Shown one piece after another: positions 16,448-25,516 of a stretch of 41,898 nt of DNA. The notes below the pieces were generated by a model. The model did no database searches. It was not told where the DNA came from and saw only the letters and a list, made by a program, of their open reading frames with translations. The DNA is taken from contig JADDQE010000146.1 in the NCBI GenBank assembly GCA_016781525.1, forward strand, positions 1 through 41,898. Direction: 5' to 3'. A program made the translations under genes and the position numbers. Position 1 is the stretch's first letter. Each line of letters starts with the position of its first letter. This DNA comes from a bacterium (GTDB lineage: Bacteria; Chloroflexota; Chloroflexia; Chloroflexales; Kallotenuaceae).

Positions 16448-18025
16448 TTATAGCTGCACGCTGAACGCCTTGGCGATCCCCGCTTCAGCCTCGATCTTTG
16501 CAATCACATCCCCTGGAACCGGCTCGTCCACCGTGAGGACCATCATGGCGTGACCCCGTGGCGCCATACGGCCGACATGCATGGACGAGATATTGATGTC
16601 GGCCGCACCCAGAATCGTGCCCACATGCCCGATCAAGCCAGGACGGTCCTGGTGAAATGTAAAGACCATCGCCTGCGACGGGACGACGTCGAGCCAGTAG
16701 CCATCGACCTGCACCACATGCGGTTCGTCTTGGACCGCGGTTCCACCAAAGGTATGCAGAGCGCCGTCACTTGTCGTTACACGAAGCTCGAGCAGCGCCG
16801 CATAGCGCTCGGCCTCGGGGAGCTTGCGCTCACTCAAGGCTAACCCCCGGTCGCGGGCCAGCAGCGCCGCGTTTACCGGCGTAACACGGGATTCGCTGGC
16901 ACCTTCGAGTAGGCCGGCAAGGGTCGCAAGCCGGATCGGCTCCGTGGTCGTCGTGGCAAGCTCGCCACTATACACTATTTCGTAAGCGCTCGCGGGTGAC
17001 TGAACCACCTGCGCGGCGAGCCTCGCAAGAATCCGACCGAGTTGGACGTACGGCGCGACGATCTGCCACGCTTCAGGAGCAACAAAGGGCGCATTCACAG
17101 CGTAGCGTGGCGTGCGATTCTGTAGAGCGTCGACCACGCCCTCGGCAACGTCGGCGGCAGTCAGTGCTTGAGCCTCCTCAGTGGACGCACCGAGATGCGG
17201 CAAGGCGATAACGTTAGGATGCGCCACCAGCGGATTGTTCTTAGGTGGCTCCTGCGCCCACACGTCGAGCGCCGCACCTGCGACCTGTTTATGCTCAAGC
17301 GCCTCCACCAGTGCGGCCTCGTCGATGATGCCACCGCGAGCACAATTAATGAGGTAGGCACCCGGCTTGAGCTGCGCGAGCCGCTCGGCATTTAACAAGT
17401 TACGAGTAGCGTCGATCAGAGGCGTGTGGATCGAGATCACATCGGATTCGCGCAGGAGCGTATCAAGCGTTACGGCCTGCACACCCAGCTGCTGTGCCCG
17501 CTCTTGCGAGATAAATGGGTCGTACGCCAGCACATTCATCTCAAGCGCCCGCGCGCGGCGGGCAACCTCCGATCCAATCCGGCCAAACCCTAGCAGCCCT
17601 AGATTTTTGCCGCGAACTTCCCAGCCCATAAACCTGCCACGCTCCCAGCGTCCGGCCTGCATCGAGGCACGCGCCTGAGGAATTTGGCGTGCCATACCCA
17701 GCAACAGCCCGATGGCGAGCTCGGCGACGGCAATGCTGTTAGATGCGGGCGCGTTCACCACCAGGATGCCTGCGCGTGTCGCCGCATCAACGTCGATGTT
17801 ATCCACGCCGGTGCCCGCCCGGCCGACCACCCGAAGCTTCGTACCGTGGGCCAGTACGTCCGCCGTCACTTTTGTTTGTGAACGCACGACCAACGCATCG
17901 TAGCTCGGCAAAATTTCTTTCAGCTGTTCCTGAGTAAGGTCAAGCCGCACATCCACTGTAAAGGCCTGTGTGAGCGCGTCTAGACCTTCCGCGCCAATCT
18001 TCTCCGTGACAAGAATCTGAGCCAT
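16448..18025 (-). CDS. serA: D-3-phosphoglycerate dehydrogenase
   Basis: Oxidises 3-phosphoglycerate to 3-phosphohydroxypyruvate with NAD+, the first step of serine synthesis. 525 aa, the long form. The catalytic domain contains GRAGTGVDNIDVDAATRAG, the Rossmann motif GLLGFGRIGSEVARRA, INCARGGIIDEAAL and PHLGASTEEAQ with the active-site His. An allosteric substrate-binding domain occupies about 320-445, and a C-terminal ACT domain (HQDRPGLIGHVGTILGAADI) suggests serine feedback. The start at 18025 is supported by GCAGGAG 8-9 nt upstream; the ORF could begin 5 codons earlier. It is monocistronic on the - strand. Confidence 0.95.
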   Translation of the reverse strand: MAQILVTEKIGAEGLDALTQAFTVDVRLDLTQEQLKEILPSYDALVVRSQTKVTADVLAHGTKLRVVGRAGTGVDNIDVDAATRAGILVVNAPASNSIAVAELAIGLLLGMARQIPQARASMQAGRWERGRFMGWEVRGKNLGLLGFGRIGSEVARRARALEMNVLAYDPFISQERAQQLGVQAVTLDTLLRESDVISIHTPLIDATRNLLNAERLAQLKPGAYLINCARGGIIDEAALVEALEHKQVAGAALDVWAQEPPKNNPLVAHPNVIALPHLGASTEEAQALTAADVAEGVVDALQNRTPRYAVNAPFVAPEAWQIVAPYVQLGRILARLAAQVVQSPASAYEIVYSGELATTTTEPIRLATLAGLLEGASESRVTPVNAALLARDRGLALSERKLPEAERYAALLELRVTTSDGALHTFGGTAVQDEPHVVQVDGYWLDVVPSQAMVFTFHQDRPGLIGHVGTILGAADINISSMHVGRMAPRGHAMMVLTVDEPVPGDVIAKIEAEAGIAKAFSVQL

Positions 18026-18310
18026 CGCTTGCTCCTGCAAAAAAAGATAGAGTGCCGCCCAACCCTGCGGTTTGCCGAAAGGGGTGTAATCCCAGGCTGC
18101 CCGGCTGCATAGGCTCCCTGGCGCAGCCCATGATCGGAGCGGCCACCATCAGTTGAAATATCGGATTGCCAGGTGCGAGCGATAGCTGCAATAACGCGTC
18201 GCGGTCGTCAACCCGAGGTTGGACACGAGCCACGCGCACGTCGTTGGGCAGCGAGGACCAAACCATTTGACATCAAGGTACACCAGCACCTCATCGGCTG
18301 GAACAACACC

Positions 18311-18321
18311 ATTATACCGTA
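18311..18321 (-). promoter_or_regulatory. -10 promoter candidate for serA
   Basis: On the - strand the sequence reads TACGGTATAAT, with a perfect TATAAT at 18316-18311. No convincing -35 is seen at 17-18 nt. Confidence 0.4.
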
Positions 18322-18801
18322 GCTAGCTAATAACTACTGTGGGCCGTAGATGAAATCAATATCTTGGCAGGTTGCGCAGACTACTATATAGTGGATACAT
18401 TCGTTTGAAAGCGCTTCCAGGCAGCTTGTTCTTGCTCCGGCTGTGCCTCGGTTACCCTAACAGGCTCGCACCTGGATCAGCGGCCGCACGTGAGAACGTA
18501 TGGCCGTCTCCCGGCTTAGGAGCGTGGATGAACTGAGCAAGGCAGCCCCGAAGCTGTTTCACAAGACCACGTCCGTCTTGGACCTGGAAGCGCACTCCAA
18601 GTTGGGCCAGCCCAATGTGCCCACTAAGCCTTTCCACTGAGTACAGCAGAACCTGCATCGCTGGTCGTCACTCCACGCCCTTCCCCAACCACGCGCGCAA
18701 ACACCTCATTTCGGAGCGATTAAGCCCGCGACTGCTATCATCCAGTGGCCTACCCTCGCCATCCGAGCCTGCATGTCCATAGCCCTAGGGTACGGGTTGT
18801 A

Positions 18802-18830
18802 TTGAGCATCATTCTCAATCGTGCTATACT
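18802..18830 (+). promoter_or_regulatory. Promoter of the HTH regulator / tetrapyrrole locus
   Basis: TTGAGC (18802-18807), a 17-nt spacer and TATACT (18825-18830). Transcription would start near 18837, so the 10-bp direct repeats lie immediately downstream of the start site. Confidence 0.65.
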
Positions 18831-18839
18831 CAACAAGGC

Positions 18840-18879
18840 TGTAGGAATACCGAGATCACTGTAGATTTTTGTAGGTTTT
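18840..18879 (+). promoter_or_regulatory. 10-bp direct-repeat array over the start of the HTH regulator
   Basis: TGTAGGAATA (18840), TGTAGATTTT (18860) and TGTAGGTTTT (18870) are in exact 10-bp register; the unit at 18850 is degenerate. The last copy ends one base before the ATG and covers the only ribosome-binding-like bases (TAGG). The layout fits cooperative head-to-tail binding, as known for BldC-type MerR-like proteins, and suggests autorepression. Confidence 0.55.
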
Positions 18880-18880
18880 G

Positions 18881-19525
18881 ATGGCGGCGACCACCGAAGA
18901 CCACGAGTGGTTAACACTCAGCGAGGCGAGCAAGCGGCTCAACGTGCACCCTGCGACGCTCCGACAATGGAGCGACGAGGGGAAGGTGCGTATTTTCAGG
19001 ACACCAGGTGGTCACCGTCGCTTTTCGCGTACGGATATCGAGCGGATGCTGCAGGTCACGCCTCTCCGGGGCGTTGGCCTATCGTCATATATCGTGAGCG
19101 AGGTCCTGCAGCGAACAAGGCAAGAGCTTCCCGTCGCCAGGCAGCAGGCGTGGGCAACAGGTATAGACGAAAACGAGCGCGACCGGCAACGCGAGGCCGG
19201 ACGGCAGCTGATCAGCATGGCGAGCCAACTAGTTACGCGCACGGCTCCCACCACGGAGCAGCGTGAGGCCGCGCAGCGCATCGGAGGAGAGTACGGGGCA
19301 TTGATGGCACGGTCCGGCCATACGTTGCCGGATGCCGTGATGGCCTTTATCTTTTTCCGCGACTCGCTGATTGAGACTGTATTTACGCTGCCGGAAACGA
19401 CAGGATTGGATCGTGATGCAACGCTGGCGATCATCCACCGAGTCAATGATCTCCTTAACGATGTTCTGCGGTCGATGATGAGCGTTTATGTTCAGGCGGT
19501 ACCGGCAACTGGCAGAGGGCAGTAG
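18881..19525 (+). CDS. MerR/BldC-like HTH regulator with helical C-terminal domain
   Basis: 214 aa. Residues 11-58 are a winged HTH of the MerR/BldC type: LTLSEASKRLNVHPATLRQW, then GGHRRFSRTDIERML. A linker (60-95) leads to an all-helical domain (about 96-205) with ENERDRQREAGRQLI and MAFIFFRDSLIETVF, which resembles the N-terminal sensory domain of RsbRD-type proteins. No cobalamin-binding motif (ExxH) of the CarH/LitR type is seen. It is first in the tetrapyrrole locus and is followed after 1 nt by the precorrin-2 dehydrogenase-like gene. It probably controls this locus; the ligand or signal is unknown. The ATG at 18881 is preferred over the adjoining TTG. Confidence 0.85.
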   Translation: MAATTEDHEWLTLSEASKRLNVHPATLRQWSDEGKVRIFRTPGGHRRFSRTDIERMLQVTPLRGVGLSSYIVSEVLQRTRQELPVARQQAWATGIDENERDRQREAGRQLISMASQLVTRTAPTTEQREAAQRIGGEYGALMARSGHTLPDAVMAFIFFRDSLIETVFTLPETTGLDRDATLAIIHRVNDLLNDVLRSMMSVYVQAVPATGRGQ

Positions 19526-19526
19526 C

Positions 19527-20183
19527 ATGGCGGAAGCATGCCACCGATCCTACCCCATTGCACTGACCCAACTGACGGGAGTTCGCTGTGTCGTCGTCGG
19601 CGGTGGCGAGGTCGCAGTGCGCAAGGTGCGGGCACTGATGGAGAGCGACGCCGCTGTACGCGTGATCAGTCCTATGATTCACGCCGACCTACGGGCCTGG
19701 CACGCATCGGGCAAAATCGAATGCGAGGAGCGGTCCTTCAAGCCGGGTGACCTTGCCGGTAGCTTCCTTGCAATCGCCGCGACCGATCGGCGTGAGGTGA
19801 ATGCCGCGGTTGCCGAGGAAGCGCGGGAGCGTGGCATGCTGTACAACATTGCCGACGATCCGGAGCGCAGCAACTTTCATACGCTTGCGGCCGTCAGGCA
19901 CGGGGATGTGCTGCTGGCGGCATCTACCGGCGGCGAGAGCCCAGCTCTTGCCGCCCTTATTCGGCGCAAGCTCGAGCAGAGCTTTGGACCCGAATATGGG
20001 ATCCTCGCGGAGCGCCTCGGGCGGCTTCGGCGGGAGGTAGGTCAGGCTCTGCCGCCGGCGGTACGGACGCGGCTTTGGCGATCACTCGCCACGGATGATG
20101 TTTTGGAGCTTGTCCGCGCACAGGATGCGGCGGCCCTGGATCGGCATATCGAAACGGTCATAGCGGAGCTGAGTCAGGACTGA
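19527..20183 (+). CDS. Precorrin-2 dehydrogenase (SirC / CysG N-terminal type)
   Basis: Oxidises precorrin-2 to sirohydrochlorin with NAD+; some homologs also insert iron. 218 aa. The Rossmann motif VVVGGGEVAVRK is at about 22-33, IADDPERSNFHTLAAVRHGD holds the usual catalytic Asp region, and STGGESPALAALIRRKLE is the characteristic substrate-binding turn and helix. The C-terminal helical part is complete. The start at 19527 follows AGAGGG and lies 1 nt after the regulator stop; an in-frame ATG at 19488 lies inside the regulator gene. Together with the cobA domain downstream it gives the siroheme branch. A separate sirohydrochlorin ferrochelatase is not in the window. Confidence 0.88.
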   Translation: MAEACHRSYPIALTQLTGVRCVVVGGGEVAVRKVRALMESDAAVRVISPMIHADLRAWHASGKIECEERSFKPGDLAGSFLAIAATDRREVNAAVAEEARERGMLYNIADDPERSNFHTLAAVRHGDVLLAASTGGESPALAALIRRKLEQSFGPEYGILAERLGRLRREVGQALPPAVRTRLWRSLATDDVLELVRAQDAAALDRHIETVIAELSQD

Positions 20184-20220
20184 CTTCGGTTACGTAGAAA
20201 CTGCAACGCAAGAAAACTAC

Positions 20221-21492
20221 ATGCATATTGTTGTTGTTGGCCTGGATCATCATACTTCGCCAGTCGAGGTGCGCGAGCGCCTCGCATTCCGTTCATCCCA
20301 GCTGGGCGCGGCGTACCAAGCCTTGCAGACCCAAGTCGGACTGCAGGAAGCGGCCATCATCTCGACCTGTAACCGGGTCGAGGTGTACGGAGTGGTCGAC
20401 AGCGTCGACAAGGGGGCGGAGCTGAGCGGGTTCTTACATAGCTTCCACAATCAGCCGCCGCACGCGTACGATGCCGCCCTGTTCACGTTGGTCGACGGAG
20501 CGGCCACGCGCCATCTGTTCGCTACGGCAAGTGGGATCGAGTCACTGGTGCTGGGCGAGACGCAAATCCTTCGCCAAATACGAAGTGCAGCCGCAGAGGC
20601 GGCCTCGCATCGTTCGCTCGGCCCAATTTTGAACACCCTCTTCCGGCATGCGCTCGAGGTCGGGAAGCGCGCCCGCACTGAGACCGGCATTAGCCGACAC
20701 GCTGCCTCAGTCAGCCAAGCCGGTGTTGTGCTGGCACGCTCATTAGTGGGGCGTCTGGAGACTGCCCATGTGTTGCTGGTCGGCAGCGGCAAGGTAAGCG
20801 AGCTCGCCGCGAAAAACCTGCTCGACAACGGCGCCCGAACAATCACGCTGGTGAACCGGACGGTTGAGCGAGCGCAAGAGCTGGCACAACACTGGGGTGG
20901 CCGGGCGCTCCCGTTTGACCAGCTGCAGCGCGGGATCGATGCCGCCGACGTGGTCATTTCGTCGACGTCGGCGCCGCATACTGTGATTCATCGGCAACAT
21001 GCGGCAACCGCCATGGCTGCGCGGCCGGAACGTCCGCTGGTAATGATAGATTTGGCTGTGCCGCGCGATATCGACGAGAACGTCACCGAAGTCGGCGGTG
21101 TGCACCTTTATAACGTGGACGATCTTCACACAGTCGTCACGTCGAATCTTGAGCGGCGACGCGGCGAGCTGCACGCGGTGGAAAAGATCATTGACGACGA
21201 GACGAATGAGTTTCTAGCTTGGCTCGGCGCACGCGCAGTCGTGCCGACCTTGAATGGGCTGCGTGCGCACGCCGAACGCATCCGACAGGCAGAGGTTGAG
21301 AAAGCATTACGGCGAATGGGGCCACTCTCTGAGCGAGAGCAGCAGATTATTCAGGCGCTGACTCAAGGCATCGTCAATAAGCTGCTTCACCAGCCGACAG
21401 TCCGCCTCAAGGAGCGGACCGGCGACGGTACCGGCTTGGCCTACGCGACGGCGCTGCAGGAGCTTTTCGGACTGGAGCACGGCAATGCGTAA
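20221..21492 (+). CDS. hemA: Glutamyl-tRNA reductase
   Basis: NADPH-dependent reduction of glutamyl-tRNA(Glu) to glutamate-1-semialdehyde, the first committed step of C5-pathway tetrapyrrole synthesis. 423 aa. It begins MHIVVVGLDHHTSPVEVRE, and IISTCNRVEVYG carries the catalytic Cys50. SGIESLVLGETQILRQI is conserved. The NADPH domain contains VLLVGSGKVSELAAKNL, and the C-terminal dimerisation domain is complete. It overlaps hemC by 8 nt. No Shine-Dalgarno is obvious before the ATG, 37 nt after the preceding gene. Confidence 0.96.
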   Translation: MHIVVVGLDHHTSPVEVRERLAFRSSQLGAAYQALQTQVGLQEAAIISTCNRVEVYGVVDSVDKGAELSGFLHSFHNQPPHAYDAALFTLVDGAATRHLFATASGIESLVLGETQILRQIRSAAAEAASHRSLGPILNTLFRHALEVGKRARTETGISRHAASVSQAGVVLARSLVGRLETAHVLLVGSGKVSELAAKNLLDNGARTITLVNRTVERAQELAQHWGGRALPFDQLQRGIDAADVVISSTSAPHTVIHRQHAATAMAARPERPLVMIDLAVPRDIDENVTEVGGVHLYNVDDLHTVVTSNLERRRGELHAVEKIIDDETNEFLAWLGARAVVPTLNGLRAHAERIRQAEVEKALRRMGPLSEREQQIIQALTQGIVNKLLHQPTVRLKERTGDGTGLAYATALQELFGLEHGNA

Positions 21493-22441
21493 GCTTGTGA
21501 TTGCCACTCGTGGGAGCAAGCTCGCGCTCGCTCAATCCGAGATGGTGGCGACGCTGCTGCAAGCCGCGCACCCTGGCATACCGCTTGATGTGCGCGTGAT
21601 CCAGACCAAGGGTGACCTTGTGCTCGATCGGGCGCTTTCCAAGATCGGCGACAAGGGCCTGTTTGTCAAGGAGATCGAGCAAGCACTGCTGGACGGCACG
21701 GCCGATCTTGCGGTTCACTCGTGTAAAGATTTGCCATCCCTGCTGCCGCCCCAGTTGGTCTTGGGCGCGTTTCCCAAGCGGGCCGACCCTCGCGACGTTC
21801 TAATCTCGCGCCATGGGCTGCGGCTGAGCGAGCTTCCAAGCGGAGGCATGATCGGCACGTCGAGCTTGCGACGAGCCTGCCAGGTGCGGCATATTCGCCC
21901 TGACCTCCAAATCATCGATCTGCGTGGAAACGTCGATACACGTTTGCGGAAGGCGCAGACTGAAGCCTATGACGCCATCATCCTTGCAGCGGCCGGCCTC
22001 GAGCGCCTCGACTTGGGCGCCGCTGTGACGGAGACGTTTGAGGTTGGGACGCTGGTGCCGATGGTCGCGCAAGGGGCACTCGCGATAGAATGTCGCGCCG
22101 ACGACTCGGAAGTACAGCAGCTGCTCGCCGCACTCAACGACACGGCGACGGAGCTGGCCGTGCGTGCGGAGCGCGCCTTTTTACGGCGACTCGAAGGCGG
22201 CTGCCAGGTACCGATTGCCGCACACGCTGAGGTCGATGGCGATGCCATTGAGCTGCGGGGTCTGATTGGCCTGCCGGATGGCACACAACTTGTGCAGGGG
22301 AAAAAGTTAGGCTCCGCTGGCGAGCCTGAGGTCGTTGGCACTGCCCTCGCCGAAACGCTGCTCGCGCAAGGCGGTGCCGCTATCTTGGAGCGCCTCAGCC
22401 GCGTGGTGCCAGCTATAGAGGCACCGGAGACCCATCTATGA
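21485..22441 (+). CDS. hemC: Porphobilinogen deaminase (hydroxymethylbilane synthase)
   Basis: Condenses four porphobilinogens to hydroxymethylbilane. 318 aa. It starts MRKLVIATRGSKLALAQSE. DLAVHSCKDLPS and GTSSLRRACQ are conserved active-site segments, and LEGGCQVPIAAHA carries Cys240, which binds the dipyrromethane cofactor. The ATG lies inside the hemA stop region with GGAG upstream. Its last 4 nt (ATGA) overlap the acetyltransferase gene, indicating translational coupling. Confidence 0.96.
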   Translation: MRKLVIATRGSKLALAQSEMVATLLQAAHPGIPLDVRVIQTKGDLVLDRALSKIGDKGLFVKEIEQALLDGTADLAVHSCKDLPSLLPPQLVLGAFPKRADPRDVLISRHGLRLSELPSGGMIGTSSLRRACQVRHIRPDLQIIDLRGNVDTRLRKAQTEAYDAIILAAAGLERLDLGAAVTETFEVGTLVPMVAQGALAIECRADDSEVQQLLAALNDTATELAVRAERAFLRRLEGGCQVPIAAHAEVDGDAIELRGLIGLPDGTQLVQGKKLGSAGEPEVVGTALAETLLAQGGAAILERLSRVVPAIEAPETHL

Positions 22442-22899
22442 TCCGCCGAGCAACCTTGGACGATGCGTACACGTTTGCCCGGATGCGGCAGGCGATGGCC
22501 GAGGAGATGCAGCTAGACGCGCCGAGTGACGCGTCGTTTCGCGAGCGAACGTACGTGTACTGGTACGCGATGTTCGAGGCACAGAAAGCTGTCGGTTGGG
22601 TCGCCGAGGTTGATGGTCGGCCGATTGGGATGGCCTCGCTGCTGCTGCACCATCATCCGCCGATCCCATTTGGTGAGCGACGGCGAGGGTACGTTCATGG
22701 AGTGTATGTTATCCCTGAGTATCGCCGCCAAGGGCATGGACGAGCATTGATGAACGCCGTTATCACGTGTGGCCACGAGCACGGGCTGCAGCGCTTGGAG
22801 CTTAAGACCAGTGAGGCGGGCCGTTCGTTGTACACGGCACTCGGGTTCGAGCCATACGAAATATTGATATTGCGCCTGGATGAAGGGACGAGGAAATGA
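22438..22899 (+). CDS. GNAT family N-acetyltransferase
   Basis: 153 aa with the GNAT fold. It starts IRRATLDDAYTFARMRQAM. The acetyl-CoA motif A is YVIPEYRRQGHGRALMNAVI, and LYTALGFEPYEI ends the domain. The substrate is unknown. It is tightly embedded between hemC and cobA-hemD with 4-nt overlaps on both sides, so it is co-translated with the tetrapyrrole enzymes. No link of this family to heme synthesis is established, so its role here is open. Confidence 0.88.
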   Translation: MIRRATLDDAYTFARMRQAMAEEMQLDAPSDASFRERTYVYWYAMFEAQKAVGWVAEVDGRPIGMASLLLHHHPPIPFGERRRGYVHGVYVIPEYRRQGHGRALMNAVITCGHEHGLQRLELKTSEAGRSLYTALGFEPYEILILRLDEGTRK

Positions 22900-24446
22900 G
22901 CGCTGGGTTTGTTTCGCTGGTGGGGGCTGGGCCCGGTGATCCCGGACTGATTACCGTTAAGGGGATGCAGCGGTTGCAGCAGGCGGACGTCGTCGTCTAC
23001 GACTATCTTGCCAATCCCGACCTGCTCAACTATTGTCCTAACGGTGCAGAGCGGATTTACGTTGGCAAACAGGCTAACCGCCACACTCTAACCCAGGACG
23101 AGATCAACGCTCTGTTGATCGAGCATGGACGCACCAAGCGGGTTGTTCGACTCAAAGGTGGTGATCCCTACATCTTTGGGCGCGGCGGTGAAGAGGCCGA
23201 TATCCTGCAGCAGGCAGGGATTGCGTGGGAGGTCGTGCCGGGCATCTCGTCCGGGGTGGCCGCCCCGGCCTACGCTGGAATTCCCGTAACGCACCGCGAG
23301 CTGGCATCCTCGGTCGCGTTTATAACCGGTCACGAAGACCCGGCGAAACCGCAAACCGCAATTAATTGGAGCTCGCTAGCTACCGCCGTTGACACGCTCG
23401 TCTTTTACATGGGTGTGGGCAATCTGCCCGAGATTGCCGAAAAGCTGGTGTCGAACGGACGCTCTGCTGATACGCCGGTTGCCGTGATCCGCTGGGGCAC
23501 GAAGCCCGAGCAAGAGGTGGTGACCGCCTCGCTCGGCACCATCGCAGAAGCGGTCGTGCGTGTCGGCCTGAAACCGCCGGCGATCACGGTTGTGGGCGAA
23601 GTGGTGCGGCTCAGGGAAAAGCTGGGCGATCTGATGCAGCGTGCCTTGGACCAACCTCCGCCCTTGACGGGACAGCGGATTGTGGTGACGCGCGCACGCG
23701 AGCAGGCGAGCGCCCTCAGCGCACAGCTACTTGCAGCCGGTGCCGAGCCGATCGAGTATCCAGTGATTGGTTTCGCACCGCCGGATGACTGGGAACCGCT
23801 CGACCGAGCGCTGGTCGCCCTCGGCGGCTATGACTGGGTCATATTCACGAGCGTCAACGGCGTTCGCTTTGTGCTCGAGCGCATGCGTGACCTCGGGATT
23901 GACACGGCGGAACTAACTTGTCCCAGTGTCGGGGCGATTGGGCCGGCAACGGCGGCGGAGCTTGAGCAGGCTGGAATTCGACCGACCTTTGTGCCGAGTG
24001 AGTTCGTGGCCGAGGCAGTTATTGCACAGATCGGGGACGTAGCGGGCCAGCGACTACTGCTGCCGCGCGCGGATATCGCCCGCGAAGCGCTGGTGGAGGG
24101 CCTGGAGGCAAAGGGAGCGACCGTCGACAATGTGGTGGCGTATCGCACTGTGCTGGGCGACGCCGAAACCGACGTTGTACAGCAGCTGCGCGAGCGACGG
24201 ATCGACGCCGTGACCTTTACCTCGTCCTCGACGGTTCGCAACTTTTTCTCCCGGCTGGAGCAGTCGGGTCTGCCCAACCGCGAGGCTCGTGCGCTCCTTG
24301 AAGATGTGACGATCGCCGCGATCGGCCCGATCACAGCCCGAACAGCTCGCGATTATGGGCTTACCGTGGCGATCGAGGCCGACCGGTACACAATCGACGG
24401 TCTAGTCGGTGCGCTGATTGAAGCGCAAAGCCGCATCGGGGCGTAG
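22896..24446 (+). CDS. cobA-hemD: Uroporphyrinogen-III C-methyltransferase / uroporphyrinogen-III synthase fusion
   Basis: The HemD part closes hydroxymethylbilane to uroporphyrinogen III, and the CobA part methylates it with SAM to precorrin-2. 516 aa. Residues 1-245 are the SUMT domain: [56 protein letters not shown] and FYMGVGNL. Residues about 255-515 are the weakly conserved HemD domain, with [26 protein letters not shown] and [14 protein letters not shown]. Fusions in this order are common in several phyla. It makes uroporphyrinogen III the branch point handled by a single protein. Confidence 0.95.
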   Translation: MSAGFVSLVGAGPGDPGLITVKGMQRLQQADVVVYDYLANPDLLNYCPNGAERIYVGKQANRHTLTQDEINALLIEHGRTKRVVRLKGGDPYIFGRGGEEADILQQAGIAWEVVPGISSGVAAPAYAGIPVTHRELASSVAFITGHEDPAKPQTAINWSSLATAVDTLVFYMGVGNLPEIAEKLVSNGRSADTPVAVIRWGTKPEQEVVTASLGTIAEAVVRVGLKPPAITVVGEVVRLREKLGDLMQRALDQPPPLTGQRIVVTRAREQASALSAQLLAAGAEPIEYPVIGFAPPDDWEPLDRALVALGGYDWVIFTSVNGVRFVLERMRDLGIDTAELTCPSVGAIGPATAAELEQAGIRPTFVPSEFVAEAVIAQIGDVAGQRLLLPRADIAREALVEGLEAKGATVDNVVAYRTVLGDAETDVVQQLRERRIDAVTFTSSSTVRNFFSRLEQSGLPNREARALLEDVTIAAIGPITARTARDYGLTVAIEADRYTIDGLVGALIEAQSRIGA

Positions 24447-24502
24447 ACTATGGGGGTATAACGCGTGCCCCTACGAGTGCGCGCCGCTGCGTTGATATCA
24501 CA

Positions 24503-25483
24503 ATGACACAATCATCCACAGTTCGTCCTCGGCGGCTGCGACGCACGCCAACCTTGCGCCGTATGGTACGTGAGACCGTGCTAACGCCGGACGACTTCAT
24601 CTATCCGCTCTTTGTCGTACACGGCAATGGCCAACAGCGGCCAATCAGATCAATGCCCGGCCAACATCAATGGTCGGTAGATCTGCTGCCGCAACAGGCA
24701 GAGGAAATCGCAGCCCTCGGCATTCCGGCCGTAATTCTGTTTGGGCTGCCCGTGACAAAGGACGCCCGCGGCAGTGAGAACTATGCCGAAAACGGGATCG
24801 TCCAACAGGCGATTCGTGCAATCAAAGATGCTGTGCCCGAGCTCGTCGTAGTCACGGATGTGTGCATGTGCGAGTACACCGACCATGGGCACTGTGGCAT
24901 CCTGGACGATCGTGGCTACGTGCTCAACGACCCAACCCTCGAGGTGCTGCAACAGGTAGTATCATCGCATGTGGAGGCGGGAGCCGACATCGTCGCGCCC
25001 AGTGGAATGATGGACGGGGCGGTGGCGGCAATCCGGCAGGAGCTGGATCGGATTGGCGCAACGAACACCGCGATCATGGCCTATGCGGCCAAGTTTGCAT
25101 CCGGCTTCTACGGCCCATTCCGCGAGGCCGCGGACTCGCCGCCAGCCTTCGGAGATCGCAAGCAGTACCAGATGGACCCCGGCAACGGCCGTGAGGCGCT
25201 GCTGGAGGTCGCACTCGACGCAGCCGAAGGAGCCGACATTCTGATGGTCAAGCCGGCGCTACCGTATCTTGACATCCTTGCGCAGATGCGTGCCAACTTT
25301 GATCGGCCGACCGCGGCCTATCATGTCTCGGGCGAGTACGCGATGATTAAGGCGGCAGCCGAAAACGGCTGGATCGACGAGCGAACGGTAGCACTTGAAA
25401 GCTTAACCGCCATTAAGCGGGCCGGCGCGGATATGATCCTGACGTATTTTGCTAAAGACGCGGCACGCTGGCTCAAAGGTTAA
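24503..25483 (+). CDS. hemB: Delta-aminolevulinic acid dehydratase (porphobilinogen synthase)
   Basis: Condenses two 5-aminolevulinates to porphobilinogen. 326 aa, normal length. The zinc-type metal site [14 protein letters not shown] has Cys121, Cys123 and Cys131. Schiff-base lysines are in [12 protein letters not shown] (Lys197) and [23 protein letters not shown] is conserved. It lies 56 nt after cobA-hemD, with no terminator between. Confidence 0.97.
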   Translation: MTQSSTVRPRRLRRTPTLRRMVRETVLTPDDFIYPLFVVHGNGQQRPIRSMPGQHQWSVDLLPQQAEEIAALGIPAVILFGLPVTKDARGSENYAENGIVQQAIRAIKDAVPELVVVTDVCMCEYTDHGHCGILDDRGYVLNDPTLEVLQQVVSSHVEAGADIVAPSGMMDGAVAAIRQELDRIGATNTAIMAYAAKFASGFYGPFREAADSPPAFGDRKQYQMDPGNGREALLEVALDAAEGADILMVKPALPYLDILAQMRANFDRPTAAYHVSGEYAMIKAAAENGWIDERTVALESLTAIKRAGADMILTYFAKDAARWLKG

Positions 25484-25516
25484 CGAGCAGGCGTCTCGGG
25501 ACAGGAAATCGTAGTG

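Larger units (their letters stand above)
18026..18839. other. Long intergenic region between serA and the HTH regulator
   Basis: About 810 nt with no convincing gene. The serA side carries a promoter-like TACGGTATAAT on the - strand (18321-18311), giving a leader of about 280 nt for serA. No T-box or known riboswitch was recognised in that leader. Near the middle are a palindrome ACTATATAGT (18383-18392) and a LacI/cre-like palindromic site TGAAAGCGCTTCCA (18406-18419). A 68-codon - strand ORF (18452-18658) has protein-like composition but no start signal or family. The + strand promoter for the HTH gene lies at the right end. Confidence 0.5.

Noticed and set aside
17940..18266. 108-codon - strand ORF in the serA leader
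   Set aside because: Its second half lies over serA in another frame. The leader part has no family resemblance, and I see no serine-rich leader peptide or T-box signature.
18406..18419. A functional cre or LacI operator
   Set aside because: It matches the cre consensus at all but one position, but no sugar gene or LacI regulator is near, and one such 14-mer can occur by chance; kept only as a note in the gap description.
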